A DNA stretch of 64,000 bases from Rhodospirillaceae bacterium. GTDB taxonomy: Bacteria > Pseudomonadota > Alphaproteobacteria > UBA6615. The position numbers were made by a program, and so were the translations under genes. The first letter of the stretch is position 1. Every line of letters begins with the position of its first letter. Of the stretch, positions 43,727 through 52,502 are shown piece after piece. The notes under the pieces were generated by a model. The model worked only from the letters and a program-made list of their open reading frames with translations, had not been told where the DNA came from and made no database searches. The DNA is taken from NCBI GenBank assembly GCA_002724635.1, contig PBPM01000031.1:109621-173620 (forward strand). Direction: 5' to 3'.

Positions 43727-44280
43727 ATGCAAGACAACAAGCCACAGACCCCGACGTCGGCACCCAACTGCACGTATGCGGTGGAGGCCGTTCGGACACT
43801 TTTGCGCTGGGCCGGAGACGGCCCCGCCCGAGAGGGACTGGTCGACACCCCGGCCCCATGGCTCGCCCATTCGAGGAATTCTTCGCCGGCTACCGCGAGG
43901 ACCCGCTTGAGTATCTGGAGCAAACCTTCGAGGAGTCCGAGGGGTACAACGAGATGGTCGTAGTCCGCGACATCCGCATCGAATCCTACGGCGAGCATCA
44001 CCTAGCGCCGATCCTTGCTAAGGTGCATATCGGATACATTCCCGAACGCCGGGTGCCCAGCATTAGCAAGCTGACAGGCTTCGCCAAGGCCTATGCCAAG
44101 CGGCTGCAGATCCGAGAGAAACTTACGGCTCAGATTACCAACTACATCGAGGAAGTATTGCGGCCGAAGGGCGTGGTGATGGTCACGAACCTGAAGCTTG
44201 GTGCCTTCCGAGGGTCGTCCTACACATGGCGCGAATTCCTCTACTTCATAGGCAAAATCTCGCCCGGCGCTTCCACCTGA
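43727..44280 (+). pseudogene. folE: Degenerate GTP cyclohydrolase I-like gene with frameshift and catalytic deletion
   Basis: The N-terminal part from the ATG at 43727 ('YAVEAVRTLLRWAGDGPAREGLVDTP') is FolE-like but leaves frame at the CCCC run 43854-43857. The rest continues in another frame from 43858 ('ARPFEEFFAGYRED', 'EMVVVRDIRIESYGEHHLAP', 'ISKLTGFAKAYAKRLQI'). One added C restores about 184 residues. Two further defects are not base-call errors: the first zinc Cys (SxCEHH) is Gly ('SYGEHH'), and about 20 residues carrying EHxCMxxRG, with the second zinc Cys, are missing between 'RPKGV' and 'VMVTNLKLGAFR'. It should lack GTP cyclohydrolase activity. It is a pseudogene or a divergent FolE-fold paralogue. 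Confidence 0.8.
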
Positions 44281-44385
44281 TCCGATGGTGGCGCTGGACA
44301 GGCCGACGATTTTCACCAATCATCCGGCGCACCGGCTCCTTCAAAGATATACGAGCGGGTATATTCCGGGCCACGAGAGATCCAC

Positions 44386-45834
44386 GTGCTAGATTTCCGA
44401 CCCATTCTGTTTATCTTGGGCATCCTGCTTACGACCCTGTCGATCGCTATGTTCCTGCCGGCGCTCGTCGACGCGGCGAGCGGCAACGCCGACTGGCAGG
44501 TCTTCCTCGCGTCGGCCGGCCTCACCCTGTTCATCGGCGTATCGCTAATCCTGACCATGCGCGGCGGCGACATGAAGATAGGCATCCGCGAGGTCTTCGT
44601 GCTGACTACAGCCAGCTGGCTTGGCCTGACGGTCTTCGCCGCCCTGCCCTTTGCGTTCGCCGCCCTTAATCTCAGCTTTGCCGATGCTTTCTTCGAGGCG
44701 ATGTCCGGAATAACCACCACCGGCTCCACCGTAATCATCGGGCTCGACTCCGCGCCCCCGGGCATCCTGCTCTGGCGCGCTCTGCTCCAGTGGCTCGGCG
44801 GGATCGGTATCATCGTCATGGCAATCGCCGTGCTACCGATGTTGCAGGTTGGCGGCATGCAGATTTTTCGGCTGGAGAGCTCCGACACGTCCGAGAAAGT
44901 GCTGCCGCGCGCGGCCCAGACCTCGACCGCCATTGGCTCGATCTATCTGGCGCTGACGCTGGTCTGTGCGCTCGGCTACTGGCTGGCCGGCATGCCGGGC
45001 TTCGACGCCATCGCCCACGCGATGACCACCATCGCGACCGGCGGGTTCTCCACGTCGGACAACAGCATTGGCGTGTTCGACAATGCCGGCATCGACATCA
45101 TCGCCATCGTCTTCATGATCGTCGGATCCCTGCCCTTCGTGCTCTATCTGCAAGCGGCGCGCGGGCGGCCCGGCGGGCTTATGCACGATTCCCAGGTCCG
45201 CTGGTTCCTGGCCATCGTCGCCGCCGTCATGGCAATCATCAGCGTCAGCCTTTTCATGACCCACGAGATGCCGCTTGGCGCGGCCATCCGCACAGCGGCT
45301 TTCAACGGCGTGTCGATCGTCACCGGCACCGGCTATGCCACCGCCGCATTCGACAATTGGGGAAGTTTCGCCCTAATCATCTTCTTCATCATCATGTTCA
45401 TCGGTGGCTGTGCAGGTTCAACAACCTGCGGAATCAAGATTTTCCGTTTTCAGGTGCTTTACGCTATCGCGACGATTCAGGTGAAACGCCTGCTCCAGCC
45501 CCATGGTGTGTTAATTCCGCACTACAACCGGAACCCGATCACTCAGGAGATCGCGCTATCGGTCCTCGGCTTCGTTTTCTTCTACATCCTCGTATTCATC
45601 CTGCTCGCTCTCGGCCTTAGCATGCTTGGTCTAGATTTCCTCACCAGCCTATCTGGCGCGGCGACGGCAATCTCGAATGTCGGACCCGGCCTGGGCCCGA
45701 TCATCGGCCCGATGGGGACGTTCGCAGACCTGCCTGACGCGGCCAAGTGGATGTTGTCAGTTGGCATGCTGCTCGGACGGCTTGAGCTGTTCACGGTGCT
45801 TGTCATCCTGACCCCCGCGTTCTGGAAAAGCTAA
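44386..45834 (+). CDS. trkH: TrkH-type potassium transporter, membrane subunit
   Basis: The 482-residue membrane protein has the four-repeat KtrB/TrkH architecture with selectivity-filter-like turns: 'GITTTGSTVI', 'TIATGGFSTSD', 'VTGTGYATAAF' and 'ISNVGPGLGP'. 'LLQWLGGIGIIVMAIAVLPML' precedes the filter helix in the usual way. It moves K+ with the cytoplasmic TrkA regulator, which is not in the window. The start is GTG at 44386 with GAGAGA upstream. argE follows with a two-base gap, so co-transcription is likely. Confidence 0.93.
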   Translation: MLDFRPILFILGILLTTLSIAMFLPALVDAASGNADWQVFLASAGLTLFIGVSLILTMRGGDMKIGIREVFVLTTASWLGLTVFAALPFAFAALNLSFADAFFEAMSGITTTGSTVIIGLDSAPPGILLWRALLQWLGGIGIIVMAIAVLPMLQVGGMQIFRLESSDTSEKVLPRAAQTSTAIGSIYLALTLVCALGYWLAGMPGFDAIAHAMTTIATGGFSTSDNSIGVFDNAGIDIIAIVFMIVGSLPFVLYLQAARGRPGGLMHDSQVRWFLAIVAAVMAIISVSLFMTHEMPLGAAIRTAAFNGVSIVTGTGYATAAFDNWGSFALIIFFIIMFIGGCAGSTTCGIKIFRFQVLYAIATIQVKRLLQPHGVLIPHYNRNPITQEIALSVLGFVFFYILVFILLALGLSMLGLDFLTSLSGAATAISNVGPGLGPIIGPMGTFADLPDAAKWMLSVGMLLGRLELFTVLVILTPAFWKS

Positions 45835-45836
45835 GC

Positions 45837-47027
45837 ATGTCCGGTGCGCCCAACCGTGCAATCGAGATCTTGGCGCAACTGGTCCGCTTCGACACGACAT
45901 CGCACCGGTCAAACCTCGACCTGATCGCGTTCATCGAGGACCACCTCAAACGCTGCGGTGTCGAATCGCATCGCATCGAAAACGATGACAGCACCAAGTC
46001 CAACCTGCTCGCTACCATCGGCCCCATGCGCGAAGGCGGCGTGGTGCTGTCGGGCCACACCGACGTGGTACCCGTTACCGGCCAAGACTGGTCGAGCAAC
46101 CCGTTCGAACTCACAGCCCGTACCGTCGACGGCGCAGGCCGGCAGTATGGCCGCGGGTCGGCGGACATGAAGGGGTTCATCGCCGCGGTCCTCGACAAGG
46201 TCCCGGCGCTGGTCGCAGCCGACCTGAAAACGCCGGTACATATCGCGTTATCCTATGATGAAGAGGTAGGCTGTCGCGGGGTGGGCCGGATGATCGCCCA
46301 ACTCGGCGATTCGATTCCTATGCCCGCACTTGCGATCGTCGGTGAACCCACCAGCATGCAGATCGTCACCGCACACAAGGGTATCCGCGGCTTCGAGACG
46401 GTCTTCACCGGTGTCGCGGCCCACTCTAGCGCTCCGCAACTAGGCGCAAGTGCGATTCGCTTCGCCGGCGAGTTCATCGTATTCATCGCGGACCTTGCGG
46501 CCGAGGCCAAGGAGGCGGCCGACCCGGACAGCGGCTTCACACCACCATGGACGACCTTCAACATCGGTCAGATCAAGGGTGGCGAAGCCCTCAATATCAT
46601 TCCTGAACGCTGCGTGGTGTCCTGGGAATTCCGACCGCTCCCCGATGTTGACGCCGACGCGATCGAGGAGCGGGTCCGAACCTTTCTTAATGAGGAGCTG
46701 CGGCCACGTATGAAGGCGAGTCACCCGGCGGCGGATGTCAGTCTGACGCCGCTCGCCGCGGTACCTCCGCTGCGCGCCGAGCCGGACTCACCAGCGGAGC
46801 GACTGGTTCGTTTTCTTACGGGCGCAAACACGACCCGGACGGTCGCCTATGTGGCGGAGGCCAGCCAGTTTCAACTGCATGGCATTCCCGCCGTCCTGTG
46901 CGGACCGGGCGACATCACCCAAGCGCATCAGCCCGATGAATGGATAGCTGAAAGTGAGATGGCGTCATGCGCGGCATTCCTCGACCGGTTGCAGGAATGG
47001 TGCGTCGCGGGCGCAGCGGTTCCGTAA
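45837..47027 (+). CDS. argE: Acetylornithine deacetylase
   Basis: ArgE removes the acetyl group from N-acetylornithine. The 396-residue M20-family enzyme has the metal motifs 'GVVLSGHTDVVPVTGQDW', 'YGRGSADMKGFIAAVL' and 'ALSYDEEVGCRGVGRM', with the catalytic EE pair. The family dimerisation domain follows ('AHKGIRGFETVFTGVAAHSS', quoted in part). argD and argF occur 2-4 kb away on the other strand, supporting an arginine role; succinyl-diaminopimelate desuccinylase is a less likely alternative. It starts two bases after the trkH stop. Confidence 0.9.
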   Translation: MSGAPNRAIEILAQLVRFDTTSHRSNLDLIAFIEDHLKRCGVESHRIENDDSTKSNLLATIGPMREGGVVLSGHTDVVPVTGQDWSSNPFELTARTVDGAGRQYGRGSADMKGFIAAVLDKVPALVAADLKTPVHIALSYDEEVGCRGVGRMIAQLGDSIPMPALAIVGEPTSMQIVTAHKGIRGFETVFTGVAAHSSAPQLGASAIRFAGEFIVFIADLAAEAKEAADPDSGFTPPWTTFNIGQIKGGEALNIIPERCVVSWEFRPLPDVDADAIEERVRTFLNEELRPRMKASHPAADVSLTPLAAVPPLRAEPDSPAERLVRFLTGANTTRTVAYVAEASQFQLHGIPAVLCGPGDITQAHQPDEWIAESEMASCAAFLDRLQEWCVAGAAVP

Positions 47028-47034
47028 AGCCGGT

Positions 47035-47634
47035 TCAGGAGCGCGGCACCAAGAAGGGCTGCAGGAACTGGCGGATCGCCGATTCAAGTTCGGCGTTGAT
47101 GTCACCCATCAGCTCCTCGGTCAACCGGAACCACATTTCCTCGCGCTTGTTAAGCGACAGCCCCTCGAGTACGGTTCGGCTGCGCGTGGCCTCGGCGCTC
47201 ACCTCGCCTTGCCGCCGGCCATCACCGCCATCGATGGACATGCGCAACTTGAGTGCCGCGTCATAGCGTTCGGATTGGTCCTTCGTCACGACACCGCGCA
47301 CACCCTTCGCAGGTTCCAGCTGCGTTTCGAAAACCCCGGCATGCTCAATCGTAAAGACGATACGTCCCGCATTGCCGACCGGCAAAATGCGATCGCGCGC
47401 CCAGCGTCTGGCAGCGGCTGCCGGGGATACCGGCATCAGATGCTCGACATTCGGCGACGCAAAGCTGGGCTTGAACGCGTCGACGATCTCAAGTGAGGCA
47501 GCATCGAGACGCAGGGGTGGCAGATGCACGAAGGTAATTTGCGGAAACCTGAGTGTCGGAGACGGCGTGGTGCAGGCCGGCAGGACCAGTCCCAACATCG
47601 CCGCCAGTGCGGCACGTCGATTGAAGCGATGCAT
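47035..47634 (-). CDS. Conserved lipoprotein of unknown function
   Basis: The 199-residue protein has an N terminus with a Tat-like or Sec signal ('FNRRAALAAMLGLVLPAC') ending in a lipobox-like LPAC, so it should be membrane-anchored on the outside. Two parts are recognisable as a hypothetical-lipoprotein family: 'EIVDAFKPSFASPNVEHLMP' and 'RWARDRILPVGNAGRIVFTI'. The C terminus is a long amphipathic helix ('MWFRLTEELMGDINAELESA'). No enzymatic motif is visible. It is convergent with argE (seven-base gap) and sits downstream of hslO. Confidence 0.72.
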   Translation of the reverse strand: MHRFNRRAALAAMLGLVLPACTTPSPTLRFPQITFVHLPPLRLDAASLEIVDAFKPSFASPNVEHLMPVSPAAAARRWARDRILPVGNAGRIVFTIEHAGVFETQLEPAKGVRGVVTKDQSERYDAALKLRMSIDGGDGRRQGEVSAEATRSRTVLEGLSLNKREEMWFRLTEELMGDINAELESAIRQFLQPFLVPRS

Positions 47635-47676
47635 GAATTCCTCCGGTTGGGCACGGAGTTTATGATCTCTACTAGA

Positions 47677-48657
47677 TCACCTATCGGGAGATTCGGGCGA
47701 ATTGATTACAGGATAACCTCCGACTGCGCGCGCCTCGACAGCCTCCGGCGTAAACCGGTAGGTCTCTGCGCAGAACTCGCAGGTCACCTCGAGACTGCCG
47801 TCGACTGCCAGATCATGGAGATCCTCACGGGGCAGCTGCACGAGCACATTGAACACCCGCCGCGACGAACACCGGCAACCGCGAGCGACAGGCCGCGGGT
47901 CGGTCACCCGCACCCCTTCCTCGTGGAACAGGCGGAATAGATAACGCTCCGCACTCAAGTCGGGGTCGAGCAGCTCGGCCTCGGTCCCCGTCGCCATGAG
48001 CATCATGACCCTGCGCCAGGTGTCATCGCCGTCATCAGACTGAATCTGGATATTGGGATCATCGGCGATACGCTGCACCATGATCCCACCCGCGCGCCAG
48101 ACACCATTCGGTCCCGAGCGGCCGGCTGACAGGCTAATTGCCGCATCCATTTGCTGGGACTGGCGGAAATAATGCTGGGCGCATTCCGCTAGCGTCGTGC
48201 CGGTGATCTCGACCATGCCCTGATAGCGGTCGGTGTGCGGCCCTTGGTCGACGGTCAGCGCGAAATAGCCGGAGCCGAGCAGGCTCCCGGTGGGGTCATG
48301 GGCTGCAAGCGCGTCATCGTCATACTTCGCATAGCCGCGCACTAGGTAGCGCTCCGCACTATCCACGGTCTGAACATCGGCGAGCAACAGCGACACGGGA
48401 CCGTCGCCCTGCAGCTGGAGAGTGAAGATTCCGTCAAACTTGAGCGCCCCGGCTAGCGTCGCGCTCAAAGCCAGCGCCTCGCCCAGAAGCTGCGCTACCA
48501 ACTCGGGATAGTCATGCCGGCGCAGAACATCGTCGACGGCTTCTCCCAGCCGCGCCAGACGTCCGCTGAGCTTCGCTTCGCCATCTTTCCCGGATTCGAG
48601 CCGGAACGGCTGGATCAGGTCATCGACCGGACGGCCCGCACCACCACGATCCGGCAT
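47677..48657 (-). CDS. hslO: Redox-regulated chaperone Hsp33
   Basis: Hsp33 is a cytoplasmic holdase switched on by oxidation of its zinc centre. The 326-residue protein has the N-terminal domain ('IQPFRLESGKDGEAKLSGRL', 'GYFALTVDQG') and the C-terminal redox switch with CxC ('RGCRCSSRRV') and CxxC ('VTCEFCAETYRF'), all four zinc Cys present. The ATG at 48657 is chosen with a GGGGGG stretch just upstream; an in-frame TTG seven codons earlier is possible. It follows argF by ten bases, completing an argD-argF-hslO run seen in other alphaproteobacteria. Confidence 0.94.
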   Translation of the reverse strand: MPDRGGAGRPVDDLIQPFRLESGKDGEAKLSGRLARLGEAVDDVLRRHDYPELVAQLLGEALALSATLAGALKFDGIFTLQLQGDGPVSLLLADVQTVDSAERYLVRGYAKYDDDALAAHDPTGSLLGSGYFALTVDQGPHTDRYQGMVEITGTTLAECAQHYFRQSQQMDAAISLSAGRSGPNGVWRAGGIMVQRIADDPNIQIQSDDGDDTWRRVMMLMATGTEAELLDPDLSAERYLFRLFHEEGVRVTDPRPVARGCRCSSRRVFNVLVQLPREDLHDLAVDGSLEVTCEFCAETYRFTPEAVEARAVGGYPVINSPESPDR

Positions 48658-48667
48658 CCCCCCGGCA

Positions 48668-49588
48668 TCAGGCAAAAGCCGCACTCCCCAGCAGACACCA
48701 GAGCAAGATGCCTTTCTGAACATGTAGCCGGTTCCCGGCCTCGGTCCAGACGACGGATTGCGGGCCGTCTACCACTTCGGCCGAGACTTCATCACCGCGA
48801 TACACCGGCAGGCAATGCATGAACACGGCACTTTCGGCGGCATGGGCCATCAGCTCTTCGTCCACCCGGAAGGGTTCCAGCAGGGCACGGCTCCGATCTG
48901 CCTCCTTGTCGCCCATCGAGACCCAGGTATCGGTTACGACACAATCCGCACCGTTCACCGCCGCCACGGGGTCATCACCCACGGAAATCCTGCCCCCGTT
49001 CGCCGCCGCCCAGTCGAGGATATCCTGCGGCGGCCGCAGGTCAGGCGGCGAGGCCAAACGAAACTCGAAGCCGAACTGCGCCGCGGCGTGAATCCAGGAA
49101 TTGGCCACGTTGTTGCTGTCGCCGCTCCACGCCACGACCCGGCCCGCGATGGGACCGATCCTTTCTTCAAAGGTCATAACGTCGGCCATGATCTGGCAGG
49201 GATGCGAACGGTCGGTCAGCCCGTTGATCACGGGCACCGTCGCTGCCTCGACCATCTCTTCAAGATTCGCGACCGACGACGTCCGGAACATGATGACGTC
49301 GACATACTCGGACAGGATCCGCGCTGTATCCGCAAGGGTCTCGCCGCGGCCCAACTGCGAACCGCTTGGCTCAAGGCTGACGACGCCGCCGCCCAGCGTC
49401 TGCATGGCAACATCGAAAGATACCCGCGTGCGGGTGCTCGGCTTCTCGAATACCATCGCAAGCGTGCGATTGACGAGCAGTGGTTTATGCTCGCATCCGG
49501 CCTTTATTCGGGCACTCACATCGATGATACGCCGCAGGGTTGCGGCGTCGATCTGGTCCAGATCGAGGAAGTCACGCGTTTCAGTCAT
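48668..49588 (-). CDS. argF: Ornithine carbamoyltransferase
   Basis: ArgF forms citrulline from ornithine and carbamoyl phosphate. The 306-residue protein has the carbamoyl-phosphate motif STRTR ('FEKPSTRTRVSFDVAM'), 'SHPCQIMADVMTF', and the ornithine-binding 'FMHCLPVYRGDEV'. 'DTWVSMGDKEA' is also typical. The start overlaps the argD stop by eight bases, and hslO follows ten bases after the stop. The three genes form a tight minus-strand operon, with arginine synthesis first and Hsp33 last. Confidence 0.97.
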   Translation of the reverse strand: MTETRDFLDLDQIDAATLRRIIDVSARIKAGCEHKPLLVNRTLAMVFEKPSTRTRVSFDVAMQTLGGGVVSLEPSGSQLGRGETLADTARILSEYVDVIMFRTSSVANLEEMVEAATVPVINGLTDRSHPCQIMADVMTFEERIGPIAGRVVAWSGDSNNVANSWIHAAAQFGFEFRLASPPDLRPPQDILDWAAANGGRISVGDDPVAAVNGADCVVTDTWVSMGDKEADRSRALLEPFRVDEELMAHAAESAVFMHCLPVYRGDEVSAEVVDGPQSVVWTEAGNRLHVQKGILLWCLLGSAAFA

Positions 49589-50768
49589 CAGAAGAGGTCG
49601 CCAATGTCTGACAAGCCCTTTCGATGGCGTCGACGGCCTGCTTAATCTCTTCGTCGCCGATTATCAGCGGCGGCAGCATCCGCAGCACATTCTCGCCCGC
49701 CACCACAGTGAGCAAATCCGCGTCCCGCGCCGCATCACCCAGTTGCGTATTGGTGAACGGCGCGGCGACCACCATGCCAATCATCAGCCCCTTGCCCCGG
49801 ATACCGGAGATGATGTCCGGATGCCGGTCGGCGACCTCGCGCAGGCCCGCCTGCAATGCCTCGCCCGAACACACCACATTGTCGAGGAAACCCTCGGAGG
49901 TCAGAACATCGAAATTCGCGTTAGCGACCGCCATCGCCAGCGGGTTGCCACCAAAGGTGCTGCCATGCGAGCCGGCGGTCATCGTTGATGCGACCGCGTC
50001 AGTCGCCAGCACCGCGCCGCACGGGAAGCCACCGGCGATTCCCTTAGCGCATGCCATCACGTCCGGCGTAACGCCGGACCATTCATGGGCGAACAGCTTA
50101 CCGGTTCGGCCGAATCCGGTTTGCACCTCGTCGAACACCAGCAGTAGGCCGAACTCGTCGGCTGTCGCGCGCAAATTCCGCAGATAGTCTTCCTCGAGCG
50201 GGCGCAGCCCGCCCTCGCCTTGGATCGGCTCAGCGACGATAGCAGCCGTTTCGAGCGTGATGGCATCGCGCAGCGCGCTCATGTTGTGGCCCGGGACGAT
50301 ATCGAAGCCGTCGGCCGGGTCGCCGAAACCGTCCAGATGCTTGGTGTTCTTCGAAGCCGACAGCATCGCGATTGTCCGCCCGTGGAACGAGCCCTCGAGC
50401 GTGATGGAGCGCCATTTCTCGGGCTGTCCATTATGCGCATGGAAACGCCGAGCCGCCTTGACCGCACCCTCCATGGCTTCGGTGCCGGAGTTGCAGAAGA
50501 AAACACCGTCTGCAAAGGACAGGCCGCAGAGCCGCTCGGCGAAGCGGACCTGGTCGGGGATCGCGTAGAGATTGGACACGTGCCACAGCCGTTCGGCCTG
50601 TTCCTGCAGCGCTGACACTAGCGCCGGGTGGCTATGCCCAAGCGAGTTCACCGCGATCCCGGCCGCAAAATCGAGATAGCAGCGGCCATCCATATCGAAC
50701 AGGTATGCGCCCTCGCCCCGCTCAAACGATACGGTTGGATAACCGTAATTCGGCATCAACGCATTCAT
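49581..50768 (-). CDS. argD: Acetylornithine aminotransferase
   Basis: ArgD is a PLP-dependent class-III aminotransferase converting N-acetylglutamate semialdehyde to N-acetylornithine; it often also serves lysine synthesis. The 395-residue protein has 'FCNSGTEAMEGAVKAAR' for PLP phosphate binding, 'LLVFDEVQTGFGRTGKLFAHE' (with the Asp bonding the PLP nitrogen) and the PLP lysine in 'DVMACAKGIAGGFPCGAVL'. The C terminus 'VLRMLPPLIIGDEEIKQAVD' is normal. It opens the argD-argF-hslO operon. The 217-bp gap upstream, before the ABC permease, should contain the promoter. Confidence 0.96.
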   Translation of the reverse strand: MNALMPNYGYPTVSFERGEGAYLFDMDGRCYLDFAAGIAVNSLGHSHPALVSALQEQAERLWHVSNLYAIPDQVRFAERLCGLSFADGVFFCNSGTEAMEGAVKAARRFHAHNGQPEKWRSITLEGSFHGRTIAMLSASKNTKHLDGFGDPADGFDIVPGHNMSALRDAITLETAAIVAEPIQGEGGLRPLEEDYLRNLRATADEFGLLLVFDEVQTGFGRTGKLFAHEWSGVTPDVMACAKGIAGGFPCGAVLATDAVASTMTAGSHGSTFGGNPLAMAVANANFDVLTSEGFLDNVVCSGEALQAGLREVADRHPDIISGIRGKGLMIGMVVAAPFTNTQLGDAARDADLLTVVAGENVLRMLPPLIIGDEEIKQAVDAIERACQTLATSSDD

Positions 50769-50985
50769 GGTTCCACACTCCCGGTTGGTCGCGACGCGGC
50801 CGATCCCTCTGTGGCTGCGAAAAAGGCCGTGACTATCGAAAAAGGAGATCCGGAAGTCAACGCCACAGGACCGTCAGCTCCGGAGCCTGTATCCCGCCGC
50901 GAAAAGGCGATAGTTGACCGCGCGGAAGCAGCACACCACCAGGCAGCCGCCGAGGATCAGATTGTCGGAGGCGAACTCCACCCAT

Positions 50986-51798
50986 TCAGAACTTAAGCTT
51001 GTAGCCGGTGGCGAGCATGCGGTGGACGATTAGGAACAGGATGATATCCATTACCAGTATCACCGCGGCACCGAACCAGAAATCGGCGTCGCCCTGGCCG
51101 ATGAAACCGTGGCGGAAACCGTCGATTGCATAGAAGAATGGGTTGAACTGGGCAACGAAACCCCAAGCCTCGGGCAGCCGTTCGATTGAGTAGAAGGTAC
51201 CCGACAGGAAAGACAGCGGCACGATTACGAAATTGGTGATGGCTGCCATATGATCAAACTTGTCCGCCCAGATCCCCCCGATCATGCCGAGCAGCGCGAG
51301 CATGACCGAGGCCGACACGGCGAAGAAGGCGATCCCCGCGGGATTGGCGAAAGGCAGATCGACGAGGAAGACCATAACCATGGTGGCGGCAGTCGCCACG
51401 ATCATGCCGCGGGTCACACCGCCAGCGATATAGGCGCACATCATCTCCAGCGGGCTGATCGGCGGCATCAGCACGTCCACGATATTGCCCTGAACTTTCG
51501 ACACCATGATCGATGAAGAGGTGTTGGCGAAGGAATTCTGTAGAATCGTCATCATAATGAGGCCAGGCGCCAGGAACACCACGAAGGGAACTTCGCCAAC
51601 CGTGCCGACCCGGTTCTCGAGCGCGATCGAGAAGATTGTGTAGAAGAGAAGCGTGGTGACTACAGGAGCTGCTATGGTCTGTGTGAACACCTTCAGGAAA
51701 CGCTTGAGCTCGCGGTGATAGAGCGTCCACACACCCCACCAATTCACGCTTCCAAAGCAGCGTACGCGTGGCGCGGCGTCCGTTCGAGTTGGAATCAT
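50986..51798 (-). CDS. ABC-2 type transporter permease
   Basis: The 270-residue protein has about six hydrophobic helices and the ABC-2 permease pattern: 'TLYHRELKRFLKVFTQTIAAPVV' before the first helix, 'FLAPGLIMMTILQNSFANTSSSIM' in the middle, and 'FNPFFYAIDGFRHGFIG' near the end (shortened). Such permeases export polysaccharide, lipids or drugs with a separate ATPase, which is not adjacent. The ATG at 51798 has GGAG nine bases upstream; a second ATG at 51813 is possible. The track start at 52011 runs into recX and is wrong. Confidence 0.85.
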   Translation of the reverse strand: MIPTRTDAAPRVRCFGSVNWWGVWTLYHRELKRFLKVFTQTIAAPVVTTLLFYTIFSIALENRVGTVGEVPFVVFLAPGLIMMTILQNSFANTSSSIMVSKVQGNIVDVLMPPISPLEMMCAYIAGGVTRGMIVATAATMVMVFLVDLPFANPAGIAFFAVSASVMLALLGMIGGIWADKFDHMAAITNFVIVPLSFLSGTFYSIERLPEAWGFVAQFNPFFYAIDGFRHGFIGQGDADFWFGAAVILVMDIILFLIVHRMLATGYKLKF

Positions 51799-51875
51799 AT
51801 CCGTGGTCTCCATAGGCCGGAACTTATGATGGTGGCCACCGCCCGGCAAGCCGATGTGCCAAGCGGGATAGATCG

Positions 51876-52493
51876 ATGAGCGACGCACCGCCGCACGACG
51901 GCAGAGCACGTCAGGATGGCAAACCGCGCCGCAAGCCAAGGCCAGCCACCCCGGAACGCCTACGCAAGGCCGCACTTTCCTATATCGACCGTTACGCGAC
52001 CTCATCAGCAAACCTGCGCGAGATACTCATGCGACGGGTCCGGCGCTCGGTCCGGCTACACGACACAGATCTCGAAGAGGCCAGTCGCTGGGCCGATGAG
52101 ATAGTCGCCGATTTCGATGCGCGCAACCTAGTGAATGATACGCTCTATGCCGAAAACCGGGCCCACAGGCTATACCGCGGCGGTGCATCACGACGGAAGA
52201 TCGAGATGTCGCTCAAAACCAAGGGGGTAGGGACCGCCGATATAGCGGCGGCACTCGCCGCGCTCGAGGAAACCGATCCGGACGCCGAGTTCACCGCGGC
52301 ATGCCAGCATGCCCGGCGCCGGCGCCTTGGCCCCTGGCGCCATGATGATCGGGCCGCGCGGCGCGACCGCGACCTCGCGGCAATGGCCAGGGCCGGGTTC
52401 GGATACGAGATGGCAAGCCAAGTGATCGATGCTCCCGACCCGGAGGCGCTGGAAGCCGAAGCCACGGTGCGCGCGGCCGAACACGAAAGGTAG
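51876..52493 (+). CDS. recX: Regulatory protein RecX
   Basis: RecX restrains RecA filament growth. The 205-residue protein has the helical RecX repeats: 'RLRKAALSYIDRYATSSANLREILMRRV' (first repeat, quoted in part), 'ASRWADEIVADFDARNLVNDTLYAE' and 'GASRRKIEMSLKTKGV'. The basic N-terminal extension ('GKPRRKPRPATP') is common in alphaproteobacterial RecX. recA is not nearby. It is divergent from the ABC permease with about 77 bp between starts, and convergent with the MscS-type gene. Confidence 0.88.
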   Translation: MSDAPPHDGRARQDGKPRRKPRPATPERLRKAALSYIDRYATSSANLREILMRRVRRSVRLHDTDLEEASRWADEIVADFDARNLVNDTLYAENRAHRLYRGGASRRKIEMSLKTKGVGTADIAAALAALEETDPDAEFTAACQHARRRRLGPWRHDDRAARRDRDLAAMARAGFGYEMASQVIDAPDPEALEAEATVRAAEHER

Positions 52494-52502
52494 GCGCGGC
52501 AG

